From Aeromonas veronii bv. veronii (lineage in GTDB: Bacteria > Pseudomonadota > Gammaproteobacteria > Enterobacterales > Aeromonadaceae), in the NCBI RefSeq assembly GCF_000820225.1, contig NZ_CDDK01000049.1, positions 35,242 through 99,241 on the forward strand: a DNA stretch of 64,000 nt, read 5' to 3'. The position numbers and the translations under genes were made by a program. The first letter of the stretch is position 1. Every line of letters begins with the position of its first letter. The notes below the pieces were generated by a model that saw nothing but the letters and a program-made list of their open reading frames with translations, had not been told where the DNA came from and made no database searches. This document shows, in pieces, positions 1 through 7,852 of this stretch.

Positions 1-361
1 CGCGGCTGAAGGTCTGCTTGAGGAAGGCATCGGTGCCGCCGTAGAGCGGGCCGATATAGGCCACCTCATCGCCGCTGTCGGCCAGCGCATACATGATGGC
101 GCTTACCGCCGCCATGCCGCTCGCCACCACCAGCGCCTCATCTGCACCTTCAAGGGCTGCCAGTTTCTGCTCCAGCTCGGCGGTGGTGGGGTTGCCAAAG
201 CGGCTGTAGATAAAGCCGGGGGCCTGACCTGCGAAACGATCCTTGCCCGCCTGGGCGTTGAAGTAGCTGAAGGTGCTGCTCTGGTAGAGCGGGGTGGTGA
301 GGGCGCCGGTCTGGGGGTCGATCAGCTGGCCGCTGTGTACGCTCATGGTCTTGAATTTCAT
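1..361 (-). CDS. Methionine gamma-lyase / Cys-Met metabolism PLP enzyme (partial, C-terminus off the left edge)
   Basis: This is the N-terminal ~120 residues of a Cys/Met-metabolism PLP-dependent enzyme. The visible part has the family's TTPLYQSSTF motif, the YSRFGNPTT motif and a GADEALVVASGMAA segment, which forms the phosphate-binding and substrate region. Relatives cleave L-methionine to methanethiol, ammonia and 2-oxobutyrate (methionine gamma-lyase), or act as cystathionine gamma-lyase or gamma-synthase. The catalytic lysine lies beyond the window, so the exact activity cannot be fixed. It sits 126 bp downstream of the 2OG oxygenase on the same strand, so the two may be co-transcribed. 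The ATG at 361 matches the usual family start (MKFKTMSVHSG). Confidence 0.85.
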   Translation of the reverse strand, partial: MKFKTMSVHSGQLIDPQTGALTTPLYQSSTFSYFNAQAGKDRFAGQAPGFIYSRFGNPTTAELEQKLAALEGADEALVVASGMAAVSAIMYALADSGDEVAYIGPLYGGTDAFLKQTFSR

Positions 362-487
362 CGTGTTGCTCCGTGATGGCCAGGCTCTGGCCATGACTTG
401 TTTTGTTGCTTGTTGTTTTTGTCAGGGCGGGTATATCCATGCTGCTTGTGGCTTATGCATATATCCGCCGACGGATCTCTGCGCTGC

Positions 488-1525
488 TCAGGCCGGTATC
501 GCTTCGCTTTCAGTGCGTGGGAGGCGAGCGGGTTCCCCATAGTGGCGGGCCGCCACATCCGGGTGGGAGCGCAGCCGCCCTTTCAGCACGTTCTCCCCCA
601 CCTGATTAAAGAGCGGGTTGGTCGGGTCACTCTCCGGCCCTTGCGCCTGCGCTGCCAGCGCGGGGGAGAGGGTGAGCAGGGGCACGGTGGCATCGAGCCG
701 CGCCGCCATAAAGAAGGCGCAGGAGAGGCGCGATACGCCGGACGGCGGGCTCACCACCCGATGCAGGGTCGCCTTGAGATAGCCGTTGGAGGCCAGCTCC
801 AGCAGCTCGCCGATATTGACCACCAGCGCCCCCGGCAGGGGCGGTGCGGAGATCCAGCCGTCGGCCGTCTCGACCTCAAGCCCCGAGTGATTGTCCTGCA
901 TCACCAGCGTCAGGTAGCCGGGATCCTTGTGGGCGCCGACCCCCTGACTGCTGCCCCCCGCCTCTTGCCCCGGGTAGTGAATGAGCTTCATATGCTGATA
1001 GGGGGCACCGCGAATACTGTCGTCAAACACGTTGGCCGGTTGCTCCAGCACCTCGGCAAAAGCGGCGAGCAGGGTCAGAGTGATATCGCTCAGCCGCTCC
1101 TGCCACGCCAGCAGATGGGCTTTCATCTCGGGCAGGGCGGTCGGCCACTGGTTGGGGCCGATCAGCCGCTGCCAGGGGTCACGGATCTGCGCCGCAGGCA
1201 GGGCTTGCGCCTCATTCATGATATCGAACTGCTCTCGCAGATCCGGCCGCTGGCGGGTTAGCTCGGCACCGACCCGGTTGTAGCCGCGAAAGTGGGGGCT
1301 GTTGACCATCTGCACCGCCAGCTTCTCCTGCTCCGGCAAAGCAAAGAAGCGCTCTGCCAGCGCCAGGGTCTCTAGCATCTCAACCTTGCTCAAGCCGTGG
1401 CCGACCAGATAGAAAAAGCCCACATCGCGGGCGGCCGCGGCCAGCCTGGCCAGCATGGGGCGACGCACCTCGGGCGCCCCGTTGAGGGCAGCCAGATCGA
1501 TGATCGGCAGTGGTGAATGTTCCAT
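488..1525 (-). CDS. Isopenicillin N synthase-like 2-oxoglutarate/Fe(II) dioxygenase
   Basis: A 345-residue non-haem iron oxygenase of the isopenicillin N synthase / 2OG-Fe(II) family. The N-terminal DIOX_N part (about residues 5-120) carries the DVGFFYLVGHG signature. The C-terminal double-stranded beta helix has HKD (in GVGAHKDPGYLTL) and a distal His (TLHRVV), which make up the iron-binding HxD...H triad, followed by RLS for the 2-oxoacid carboxylate. The substrate is unknown. The ATG at 1525 is chosen because a perfect AGGAGG lies five bases upstream; an in-frame GTG at 1531 overlaps that ribosome site and is unlikely. It is probably in one unit with the methionine gamma-lyase gene downstream, which hints at sulfur or amino-acid metabolism, but this is inference. 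Confidence 0.85.
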   Translation of the reverse strand: MEHSPLPIIDLAALNGAPEVRRPMLARLAAAARDVGFFYLVGHGLSKVEMLETLALAERFFALPEQEKLAVQMVNSPHFRGYNRVGAELTRQRPDLREQFDIMNEAQALPAAQIRDPWQRLIGPNQWPTALPEMKAHLLAWQERLSDITLTLLAAFAEVLEQPANVFDDSIRGAPYQHMKLIHYPGQEAGGSSQGVGAHKDPGYLTLVMQDNHSGLEVETADGWISAPPLPGALVVNIGELLELASNGYLKATLHRVVSPPSGVSRLSCAFFMAARLDATVPLLTLSPALAAQAQGPESDPTNPLFNQVGENVLKGRLRSHPDVAARHYGEPARLPRTESEAIPA

Positions 1526-1609
1526 GTGCACCTCCTCACTCTTTCGTTATCTCTGGCGCCATCTCTTGCACTGCCTCCGCTGTTGACAGACCTGATAAGC
1601 GGCAAACGG

Positions 1610-1634
1610 GATGGCGCGACAGTGTGGCGCCATC
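1610..1634. promoter_or_regulatory. Inverted repeat upstream of the oxygenase gene
   Basis: GATGGCGC (1610-1617) and GCGCCATC (1627-1634) form 8-bp arms around a 9-bp spacer, about 85 bp before the oxygenase start. The word TGGCGCCATCT occurs at 1625-1635 and again at 1554-1564. The arrangement looks like a regulator site, but no regulator is identified. The rest of 1526-1848 shows no gene. Confidence 0.35.
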
Positions 1635-1848
1635 TGGGATAAAGGGGATGCTACTGTTCGGTGTTACAAGACGGAAACAACAAATTATTCTTAGTTATAC
1701 ACAAAATTCGAAATGGAATTCGGCAATTAATGGGCTGAAGGTTTTTTGCGCAGCCATTGTGGGGTAAAGGGGCAATGATGAGGGGGAGAGTGATAACCAG
1801 AGGCAAGCTGCCAGCGGCAAAAATGACCAAAACAGAAAATGGCCAAAA

Positions 1849-1876
1849 CAGAAGGGAGGCGGATGCCTCCCTTCTG
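1849..1876 (-). terminator. Rho-independent terminator of the SDR-like gene
   Basis: CAGAAGGGAGGC (1849-1860) and its complement (1865-1876) form a 12-bp stem with a 4-base loop. Read on the minus strand it is followed by TTTT. It lies 75 bp after the stop of the minus-strand reductase gene. Confidence 0.7.
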
Positions 1877-1950
1877 GTTGAGCGGGTGTTCACCTGACCG
1901 AAAGCACAGGCGAGTGACCGTGCATTCTGGCCTTAACCGCCTGCTGGCTC

Positions 1951-2589
1951 TCAGTAACCCAGGGTAAAGCGCTGGCGCTGGTGAGCCGGTTTTTCCACCT
2001 CGTTCAGCACACCGTCAGCCAGATCACCGGCGGTGATCCCGGCAGGCTGTTCGCCGCTGAACAGCACCTGATCGCCACCAATCCGATAGCCGCCGCGCTT
2101 CTCGCCCGGTTCGAGGAACACCGGGGGAGAGACAAAGCGCCAGTCGAGGGTGGTTTCACGACGCAGGGCGGTGAGACCGTCGCGGGCCGCCAGCGCCCCC
2201 TGTTTCCACTCGGCCGGAAACTCAGGGGTATCCACCAGTTGCACGCCGGGGGCAACCTCCAGACTGCCGGCGCCACCTACTACCAGCAGCCAGCTGTTGG
2301 CCGCTTTGGCTGCTGCGACGATCGCGTTGGCGCCCTTGAGGTACTGGTCGTAGATATCCGGTGTGGTCCAGCCCGGGTTGTAGGCGCTGATCACCCGATC
2401 GTGCCCCTTGAGCACCTCGGCCAATGCCTGCGGGTTTTGGGCATCCACCGCCATGGCGGTGACCTGCGGATGGGCGGCCACCTTGCTGACATCGCGGACG
2501 ATGGCGGTGACGTGATGGCCGCGGCTGATGGCCTCGTTCAGGATGGCTGAACCGACAAAACCGCTGGCACCGATCAGGGCAATCTTCAT
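1951..2589 (-). CDS. NAD(P)H-binding atypical SDR (NmrA/YwnB-like)
   Basis: A 212-residue protein with an N-terminal Rossmann fold: MKIALIGASGFVGSAI gives the GxxGxxG dinucleotide motif at residues 7-13, and an acidic/basic patch follows strand 2. It ends in a GYRIGGDQVLF / AGDLADGVLNEVE stretch typical of the NAD(P)H-binding PF13460 family. Members are small reductases or NAD(P)-sensing proteins with mostly unknown substrates. AAGGAGAG six bases before the ATG supports the start. It is divergent from a LysR gene at 2691, the usual arrangement for a regulator and its target. Confidence 0.85.
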   Translation of the reverse strand: MKIALIGASGFVGSAILNEAISRGHHVTAIVRDVSKVAAHPQVTAMAVDAQNPQALAEVLKGHDRVISAYNPGWTTPDIYDQYLKGANAIVAAAKAANSWLLVVGGAGSLEVAPGVQLVDTPEFPAEWKQGALAARDGLTALRRETTLDWRFVSPPVFLEPGEKRGGYRIGGDQVLFSGEQPAGITAGDLADGVLNEVEKPAHQRQRFTLGY

Positions 2590-2690
2590 GGGGAACTCTC
2601 CTTCACTGTTGGAATGGGGCTATCCTACGCCGCCATTTATGATTTAATAATCACCTCAAAAATGCATTCACTTATAAGCTGGATTTAATA

Positions 2691-3581
2691 ATGGAACAGT
2701 TCAGACGTTACGCCATCTTCGCCGCCGTGGTGGAAGCGGGCAGCATGACAGGGGCGGCCAAATCCCTTGGCATGACCCCCTCCGCCGTCAGTCAGCATAT
2801 CAGTCAGCTGGAGAGCCTGCTCGGACTGCCCCTGCTCCATCGCTCCACCCGTCGTCTCAGTCTGACCGAGGCGGGAGAGGTGGTGTGGCAAGGGTGCCGG
2901 GCGTTGCAGCAGACTCTGAGCGAGACCGAACTGCGCCTCTCGGAGGTGCGCGACGCCCTGCTCGGGGAAGTGCGGATCACCGCCCCGGTGGGGATGGCGG
3001 GCCAGCCGCTGGCGCTGGCCCTCTCGCCGCTGCTGCAGGCCCACCCCGGCCTCACCATCCAGATCATCGCCGACGACGAGAAGCGGGATCTGATTGCTGA
3101 GCGGATCGATGTGGCACTGCGGGTCGGCACCTTGCCCGACTCGACCCTGGTGGCCCGCAAACTGGGGCAAACCCGGATGCTGCTCTGCGCCGCTCCCGCC
3201 TATCTGGCGCGCAAGGGGACGCCGCGCATGCCCGACGATCTGGCCACCCACGACTGGCTTTGCGGCGACATGCTGGGCAACGGTTTGCTGCTGCAGGATG
3301 AAAAGGGGGGCGAGCACAGGGTGAGGTTCAAGGCCAAGGTGCTCTGCAATAACGTGTTGCCCTTGCGCCAGTTTGCGCTGGCGGGGCAGGGGATCTCGCT
3401 GCAACCGGAGGGAGAAATTGGCGAGGATCTGGCGCAAGGACGTCTGCTCGAACTGTTGCCCGGTTTTCGGGTGGCACCGATGGAGATCCACGCCATCACG
3501 CCGCAGCGGGAGATCCCGGAGAAAGTGCGGCGGGTGGTGGAGGCACTGCGCAGCTATTTCGGCACGACGATGTCGTCATGA
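2691..3581 (+). CDS. LysR-family transcriptional regulator
   Basis: A 296-residue LysR regulator. Residues 1-60 form the winged helix-turn-helix (AAKSLGMTPSAVSQHISQLESLLGLPLLHRSTR), followed by a linker helix and a two-lobed effector domain (residues ~90-290). It belongs to the group that controls an adjacent oxidoreductase or efflux gene. Its start lies 101 bp from the divergent SDR gene, which is the probable target. The ATG at 2691 has only a weak ribosome site (GGA at -10). The effector is not predictable. Confidence 0.9.
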   Translation: MEQFRRYAIFAAVVEAGSMTGAAKSLGMTPSAVSQHISQLESLLGLPLLHRSTRRLSLTEAGEVVWQGCRALQQTLSETELRLSEVRDALLGEVRITAPVGMAGQPLALALSPLLQAHPGLTIQIIADDEKRDLIAERIDVALRVGTLPDSTLVARKLGQTRMLLCAAPAYLARKGTPRMPDDLATHDWLCGDMLGNGLLLQDEKGGEHRVRFKAKVLCNNVLPLRQFALAGQGISLQPEGEIGEDLAQGRLLELLPGFRVAPMEIHAITPQREIPEKVRRVVEALRSYFGTTMSS

Positions 3582-3694
3582 GCTGCGCCTTAATGGTTGA
3601 GAAAAGGCCCCCGATTATCCTGAAGGGGAATTATCCATAAGGCGGTTTGTCGAGAAGAGCGATAGCCCGGATGAGGAGATGGGCATGCTTGACT

Positions 3695-3710
3695 GTTAAG
3701 CATACTTAAA
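3695..3710. repeat. Near-palindrome, distal copy flanking the lone LysR gene
   Basis: GTTAAGCATACTTAAA covers the stop codon of the LysR gene (3706-3708). It contains TTAAG...CTTAA as an inverted repeat. A second copy with 14 of 16 identical bases lies just upstream of that gene's start (4619-4634). Confidence 0.4.
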
Positions 3711-4608
3711 ACGAACTGACGGCTCGCACCTGATCTTTGAGCCAATTAAGCCCGGTATCCTGACCGGAGCTCTTGTGCCAACTCATGTAGACGGGGCAAT
3801 CCTCCGAGAGCCAGGGGAGGGGATAGCTGGCCAGATCCAGCGCCTGCCCCAGCTTCTCCATGTGCCACTGGCTGGCGACGCAGAGCCAGTCGGTACGACT
3901 CACCAGATGAAGAGCGGTGAGCAGGGAGTCGCTCTCGTAGGCAATCTGGCGCGGCGGCAGCGGCGCCTTGGTCAGGGTGTTGAGCAGCAAGCTGTCGAGC
4001 CGCCTGGTTTGCAATACCACGTGCTTTTCGTTGAAGAAGGTGGCCATGTCGGGGGCCTGGCGGATCCTGGGGTGATCCTTGCGGCAGGCGATGCGCAGGG
4101 CCTGGGACATGATCTGCTCGTTTTCGATCCCCTGCTCCGCCATCGGCTTGGTGGCCAGCACCAGATCCACGCTGTGCAGATAGAGGCTGTTCTGGCGCAG
4201 GGCTTCGTCCTGCACCTGGGTGTTCCACTCCAGCTGACAGTTGGGGGCTTGGGTCTGCAGCAGGTTGTTGAGCTCCGGCAGGAAGAAGATATCGATATCG
4301 GGCACCCCCGCGATGCGAAAAGTGCGCCGACTGGTCTGGGGATCAAAGAGATCGGTGCGCTGCAGGCTGCGCTCCATGTCGTGCAGCGGCACCATGATCT
4401 CGTGGTGCAGACTGAGCGCTCGCGCCGTGGGGGTGATGCCGCGTCCCTGGCGGACAAACAGCGGCTCGCCCACCAGGCTGGTCAGGCGGCTGATGGCTTG
4501 GCTGATGGCCGAGGGGGTCATCTCCATCATCTCGGCGGCCGTGGTGACACCACCATAGCGGATCACCGCATCGAGGACGCGAAAGAGATTGAGATCGACT
4601 TGAGACAT
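3706..4608 (-). CDS. LysR-family transcriptional regulator (LeuO/NodD-like branch)
   Basis: A 300-residue LysR protein whose N-terminus (MSQVDLNLFRVLDAVIRYGGVTTAAEMM) is typical of the branch including NodD, NahR and LeuO. The HTH is at residues ~20-60 (TPSAISQAISRL), and the effector domain starts near residue 95. No target gene is divergent from it. The MFS gene downstream is transcribed towards it from 5968, with its stop at 4709, so no obvious partner exists. It may act on itself through the TTAA-type dyad 11 bp before its start. Only a weak ribosome site is visible. Confidence 0.88.
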   Translation of the reverse strand: MSQVDLNLFRVLDAVIRYGGVTTAAEMMEMTPSAISQAISRLTSLVGEPLFVRQGRGITPTARALSLHHEIMVPLHDMERSLQRTDLFDPQTSRRTFRIAGVPDIDIFFLPELNNLLQTQAPNCQLEWNTQVQDEALRQNSLYLHSVDLVLATKPMAEQGIENEQIMSQALRIACRKDHPRIRQAPDMATFFNEKHVVLQTRRLDSLLLNTLTKAPLPPRQIAYESDSLLTALHLVSRTDWLCVASQWHMEKLGQALDLASYPLPWLSEDCPVYMSWHKSSGQDTGLNWLKDQVRAVSSF

Positions 4609-4618
4609 GGTGGCTACC

Positions 4619-4634
4619 GTTAAGCATGATTAAA
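4619..4634. promoter_or_regulatory. Putative autoregulatory dyad of the LysR gene
   Basis: GTTAAGCATGATTAAA contains TTAA-N-CATG-N-TTAA, an almost perfect 14-bp palindrome 11 bp upstream of the LysR start. LysR proteins commonly bind such dyads near their own promoter. The assignment to this regulator is inference. Confidence 0.35.
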
Positions 4635-4708
4635 CAGTTAACATACTGAACAGCCTCTTGTCCGGCCAGTATTCCCTGCGATAACTGTGATGTTTCCCTC
4701 TCTATTCG

Positions 4709-5968
4709 TCACCTTTCATCTTGCCGCGAATGCGATCGAGCCTGTTTTGCAGCCATGCTTGAGCCCGGCAGGTGGCCCGCGGCATAGAGTAGCGCGACCA
4801 GCAGCAAGCCGCCCAGAAAGAGCCTGCGAGCGCTTCCCCAATGGCCGCTGTCCGTCATCAGGGCCGCCAGCAACAGGGGGCCAAGCAGCTGACCGAAGTT
4901 GGCGAGCTGGACAAAAAAGCCCTGCACGATGGCCAGTTGCACCGGCCCCTGACTCACTCCCTGCGCAGACGAGAGGATCGCCGGCGGCGCCATACCGCCC
5001 GCCAGGGAGAGGGCGAGGCAGAGTCCATAGGCCCACCACGGCGACAGGCCGGGCCAGAAGGCGAGCATGCCGCACAGCGCCATCAGGCCCAGTGCCCAGC
5101 TGATGAGCCGATCTCGCGCTACGCCCCTGCGCAGCAGCCATGCCCCCATCAGGTTGCCGGGAATATTGGCGACCACCGCCAGCGCCGAAAGCAGGGCGAT
5201 CTGGCTTTGGCCAATCCCGGGACTGCCTTGCAACATGGTTGGCAGCCAGACAAAGAGCGCCCAGAGCATCAGGCTGTAGAGCGTGAACGCCAACCCGTAG
5301 CGCCAGAGTGCCTTCTGCCGGAGCACCGTGAGTTGGCGCAGCGGGTGGCCCGAGTTGATCAAGTTTTGGGGTGCCCAGACCCGCAGCCCATCTGCCGAGC
5401 GACTGGCGAGCAGAAGCAGCAGGGCAGAGAGTTGCGGGATCATCAGGATCAGCCAGGCCAGTCGCCAGCCACCTTGCGCCGTGAGCCAGGGAGTGAGCAG
5501 CATACCCGCCGCCGCCCCGAGGGGCAGGTTGACTGCCCACAGGCTTATGGCCAGCCGTTTATCCTCCTCCCGGGTCACCGCCACGATAAAGGCGGGCATG
5601 GCCACCGAGACCAGCAAAAAGCCAATCCCCTCGACAATGCGCGACAGCAGCATCATGGCCAGCCCGGTGGCGGGCAGCGCCAACGCACCGCCTGTGACGA
5701 TAACCAAAAGCCCGACAACCCCGGTTTGCCGCCCACTCCAGCGGGTCAGCAACAGGCCGAGAAAGAGGCTGAAGAGGATCGCCAGCGTATTGAAAGCTGA
5801 GGCGAGATAGCTGGCTTCGACCAGTGTCAGCCCCAGCTCGCTGCGCAGTATGCCGAGTACGGCGGGCACTTTGCCAAGGCAGAGGGCGCCGCTGGCACCG
5901 GCAAAAATGGCGAGGAAGACCAGAGGCCAGCGCGTGCTTTGTGGCTGGTGGCTAATGAGCGTGCTCAT
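4709..5968 (-). CDS. MFS transporter (CynX/NimT-like)
   Basis: A 419-residue major facilitator with twelve predicted hydrophobic helices spread over residues ~15-405, and the RWSGRQTG loop between helices 2 and 3 typical of the superfamily. Similar proteins are annotated as CynX/NimT-type transporters of small anions or drugs; the substrate here is unknown. The ATG at 5968 overlaps the pirin stop by four bases (ATGA), so translation is coupled. An upstream in-frame GTG at 5995 lies inside pirin and is less likely. The Arg/Ser/His-rich C-terminal tail (KQARSHSRQDER) is cytoplasmic. Confidence 0.85.
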   Translation of the reverse strand: MSTLISHQPQSTRWPLVFLAIFAGASGALCLGKVPAVLGILRSELGLTLVEASYLASAFNTLAILFSLFLGLLLTRWSGRQTGVVGLLVIVTGGALALPATGLAMMLLSRIVEGIGFLLVSVAMPAFIVAVTREEDKRLAISLWAVNLPLGAAAGMLLTPWLTAQGGWRLAWLILMIPQLSALLLLLASRSADGLRVWAPQNLINSGHPLRQLTVLRQKALWRYGLAFTLYSLMLWALFVWLPTMLQGSPGIGQSQIALLSALAVVANIPGNLMGAWLLRRGVARDRLISWALGLMALCGMLAFWPGLSPWWAYGLCLALSLAGGMAPPAILSSAQGVSQGPVQLAIVQGFFVQLANFGQLLGPLLLAALMTDSGHWGSARRLFLGGLLLVALLYAAGHLPGSSMAAKQARSHSRQDER

Positions 5969-6864
5969 GGCCGATATTGGCCGTTGCGCAGCCACTCATC
6001 GTTGAGCTGACCAAATTCGCCGCGCTGATAGGCATGCAGCCGATCTGCAATGGCGTCGTGGCTGTTCATGACGAAGGGGCCATGTTTGACCAAGGGTTCA
6101 TTGAGCGCCTGGCCTGAGAGCAGCACGAAGTGGCAGGGCTCGGTGGCCTCAAGCTGCAGAGCCACCGCCTCGCCGCCATCGGCAGAGAGGCTGACACCCA
6201 TCCCGTGACCTGCCGGGATGAGGTGCCGCTCTCCCTCCGCCTGCAGGGTCAGCGATCCGGTTAGGGGATAGATCATGGCATTCCAGCCTGCCGCCAGCAG
6301 ATGGGTGAAGCGGCTGCTAGGCGCGCAATGGCCATCGAGCAGGGTAAAGGGTTGGGGCAGTTCTACCGAGTGTGGTGCCGTTATCCCGTTGCTGTGGCCT
6401 GCGACCACCCGTACTCGCACCCCTTCGCCATGAAACTCGGGGATGGTGGCTGCGGCTGCGTGGACGGCAAAAGGCGACGCCATCTTCTGACGGGCAGGCA
6501 GGTTGACGAAGATCTGCAGGGCGTGAACATAGGGCGATGCCCCCTCCGGCTGTTCGGTATGCACGGCCCCGCGCCCGGCCGCCAGCCAGTGGAGCGCTCC
6601 CGGTTCGATGGGGCCCTGATTGCCGAGGGAGTCGTAGTTGACGTGGGGGCTCGTCGAATCCTCGAACAGATAGGTGACGGCAGAGATCCCGGCGTGGGGA
6701 TGGGGCTCGAAGGTGGGGGCGGTCATCTGGAAGTGATCCACCATCACCACGGGGTCTATCAGACCGTTGAAAAAGTGTTCGCCAAAATGATGTGCTTCAA
6801 AGCCGCTGCCAATGCGCAGTGGTTGGCCCTTGACGGGGGCAGAGAGATTCAGGCGTCTGGTCAT
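5965..6864 (-). CDS. Pirin family protein
   Basis: A 299-residue bicupin of the pirin family. The N-terminal cupin carries DHFQM, HPHAG and the later HxE-type segment AVHTEQPEG, the metal-binding His/Glu set of pirins. A Pirin_C domain follows (residues ~175-290). Pirins bind Fe; several are quercetin dioxygenases and others are redox or regulatory proteins, so the reaction here is open. It lies in a minus-strand operon with a secreted isochorismatase-like hydrolase (58 bp upstream) and an MFS exporter (4-bp overlap). The ATG at 6864, preceded by AGAGG, is preferred over the open frame running back into the hydrolase gene. Confidence 0.9.
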   Translation of the reverse strand: MTRRLNLSAPVKGQPLRIGSGFEAHHFGEHFFNGLIDPVVMVDHFQMTAPTFEPHPHAGISAVTYLFEDSTSPHVNYDSLGNQGPIEPGALHWLAAGRGAVHTEQPEGASPYVHALQIFVNLPARQKMASPFAVHAAAATIPEFHGEGVRVRVVAGHSNGITAPHSVELPQPFTLLDGHCAPSSRFTHLLAAGWNAMIYPLTGSLTLQAEGERHLIPAGHGMGVSLSADGGEAVALQLEATEPCHFVLLSGQALNEPLVKHGPFVMNSHDAIADRLHAYQRGEFGQLNDEWLRNGQYRP

Positions 6865-6922
6865 CGATATAACCTCTTGAAGATAAAAGATGCCTTCGGT
6901 CATCTGACCGAAGGCGGGCGAG

Positions 6923-7660
6923 TTACGACTTCTTGGCACCTTCTTGCATCTGCCACACCAGGGTAGCGAAAGGCATGTCGAGGGCGCTGTAGACATCGTG
7001 CGCCTTGGGGTCGACGTTGCTGCGCAGCATTTCGACCGCGGCAGAGGCGTAGTCGGTGACCGGGATACCGGCCCCCAGCAAGCGTTGCAGCCCAGTGGTG
7101 CGCTTGGCTTCGTTGAAGGTGCCGGAGGCATCGAGCACCACCCGGGCATCATAGCCGGCAGCCTTGGCAGAGAGGGCCGGGAAGCTGGCGCAGATCTCGA
7201 GGGATACACCGGCGATGATCAGCTGTTTGCGGCCGGTCTTCTCAATGGCGGCGCGCACGGCAGGATCGTCCCAGGCGTTGATGACGGTGCGGTTGATCAC
7301 CTTCACATCCGGCAGGGCACTGGTCAGTTCAGGCATGGTGGGGCCCCACATGCCATCGGGCATGGTCGCGGTCACGATCACCGGCACGCCGTGGGCGCGG
7401 GCGGCGTTGGCCAGCGCCACCACGTTGTGCTTGAGCTCGCCCACCGTGGTGTCGCGCACGCCGCTCAGCAAGCCGACCTGATGGTCGACCAGCAGCAGTA
7501 CTGCATTGTCTCGGGAGAGCATCTCCAGATAGCGGTTGGGTGATACGGTCGGATGGCTGGCAGCATCGGCGGCCATGGCCGGTGTCGCTGTGGTGGCCAG
7601 CGTGGCGGTCAGGGTCGCCAGACCGAGCAGGGTGGCAGAGCAGATTTGTCGCAGTTTCAT
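6923..7660 (-). CDS. Exported isochorismatase-like cysteine hydrolase (YcaC-type)
   Basis: A 245-residue protein. Residues 1-30 are a clear Sec signal peptide ending in TPAMAADA. The mature part is an isochorismatase-fold hydrolase close to YcaC: LLLVDHQVG supplies the catalytic Asp, INAWDD and the KQLIIAG strand follow, and GVSLEICASFPALSA carries the nucleophile Cys. YcaC-like enzymes are otherwise usually cytoplasmic, so the export signal is notable. The substrate is unknown. AAGGAG precedes the ATG. It is the first gene of the hydrolase-pirin-MFS unit, divergent from a LysR gene. Confidence 0.88.
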   Translation of the reverse strand: MKLRQICSATLLGLATLTATLATTATPAMAADAASHPTVSPNRYLEMLSRDNAVLLLVDHQVGLLSGVRDTTVGELKHNVVALANAARAHGVPVIVTATMPDGMWGPTMPELTSALPDVKVINRTVINAWDDPAVRAAIEKTGRKQLIIAGVSLEICASFPALSAKAAGYDARVVLDASGTFNEAKRTTGLQRLLGAGIPVTDYASAAVEMLRSNVDPKAHDVYSALDMPFATLVWQMQEGAKKS

Positions 7661-7797
7661 GGTGAACTCCTTGTGATATCGGAACAGTCAAACGGCCCTT
7701 GCTGGTGGGGCGGATTGCCCGCGCAGCAACCGTCTGATGGGGACAGGGCCATTATGATGGCTGCAAAAATGGCGACAATCTGGTGAAATAGGTTCTT

Positions 7798-7819
7798 ATC
7801 GTTCTATTGGTGGAACGAT
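7798..7819. promoter_or_regulatory. 22-bp dyad between hydrolase operon and LysR gene
   Basis: ATCGTTC (7798-7804) and GAACGAT (7813-7819) are perfect 7-bp inverted arms around an 8-bp spacer. They lie in the divergent intergenic region, 33 bp upstream of the LysR start and about 140 bp from the hydrolase start. The size and symmetry fit a LysR-type recognition site. Confidence 0.5.
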
Positions 7820-7852
7820 GTGAATGCACCTCACCCTGACCAAGGCAGCCCG

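Noticed and set aside
398..1261. 287-codon plus-strand open frame
   Set aside because: It lies wholly antisense to the 2OG oxygenase; low-complexity Arg/Gly/His composition and no ribosome site mark it as a high-G+C shadow frame.
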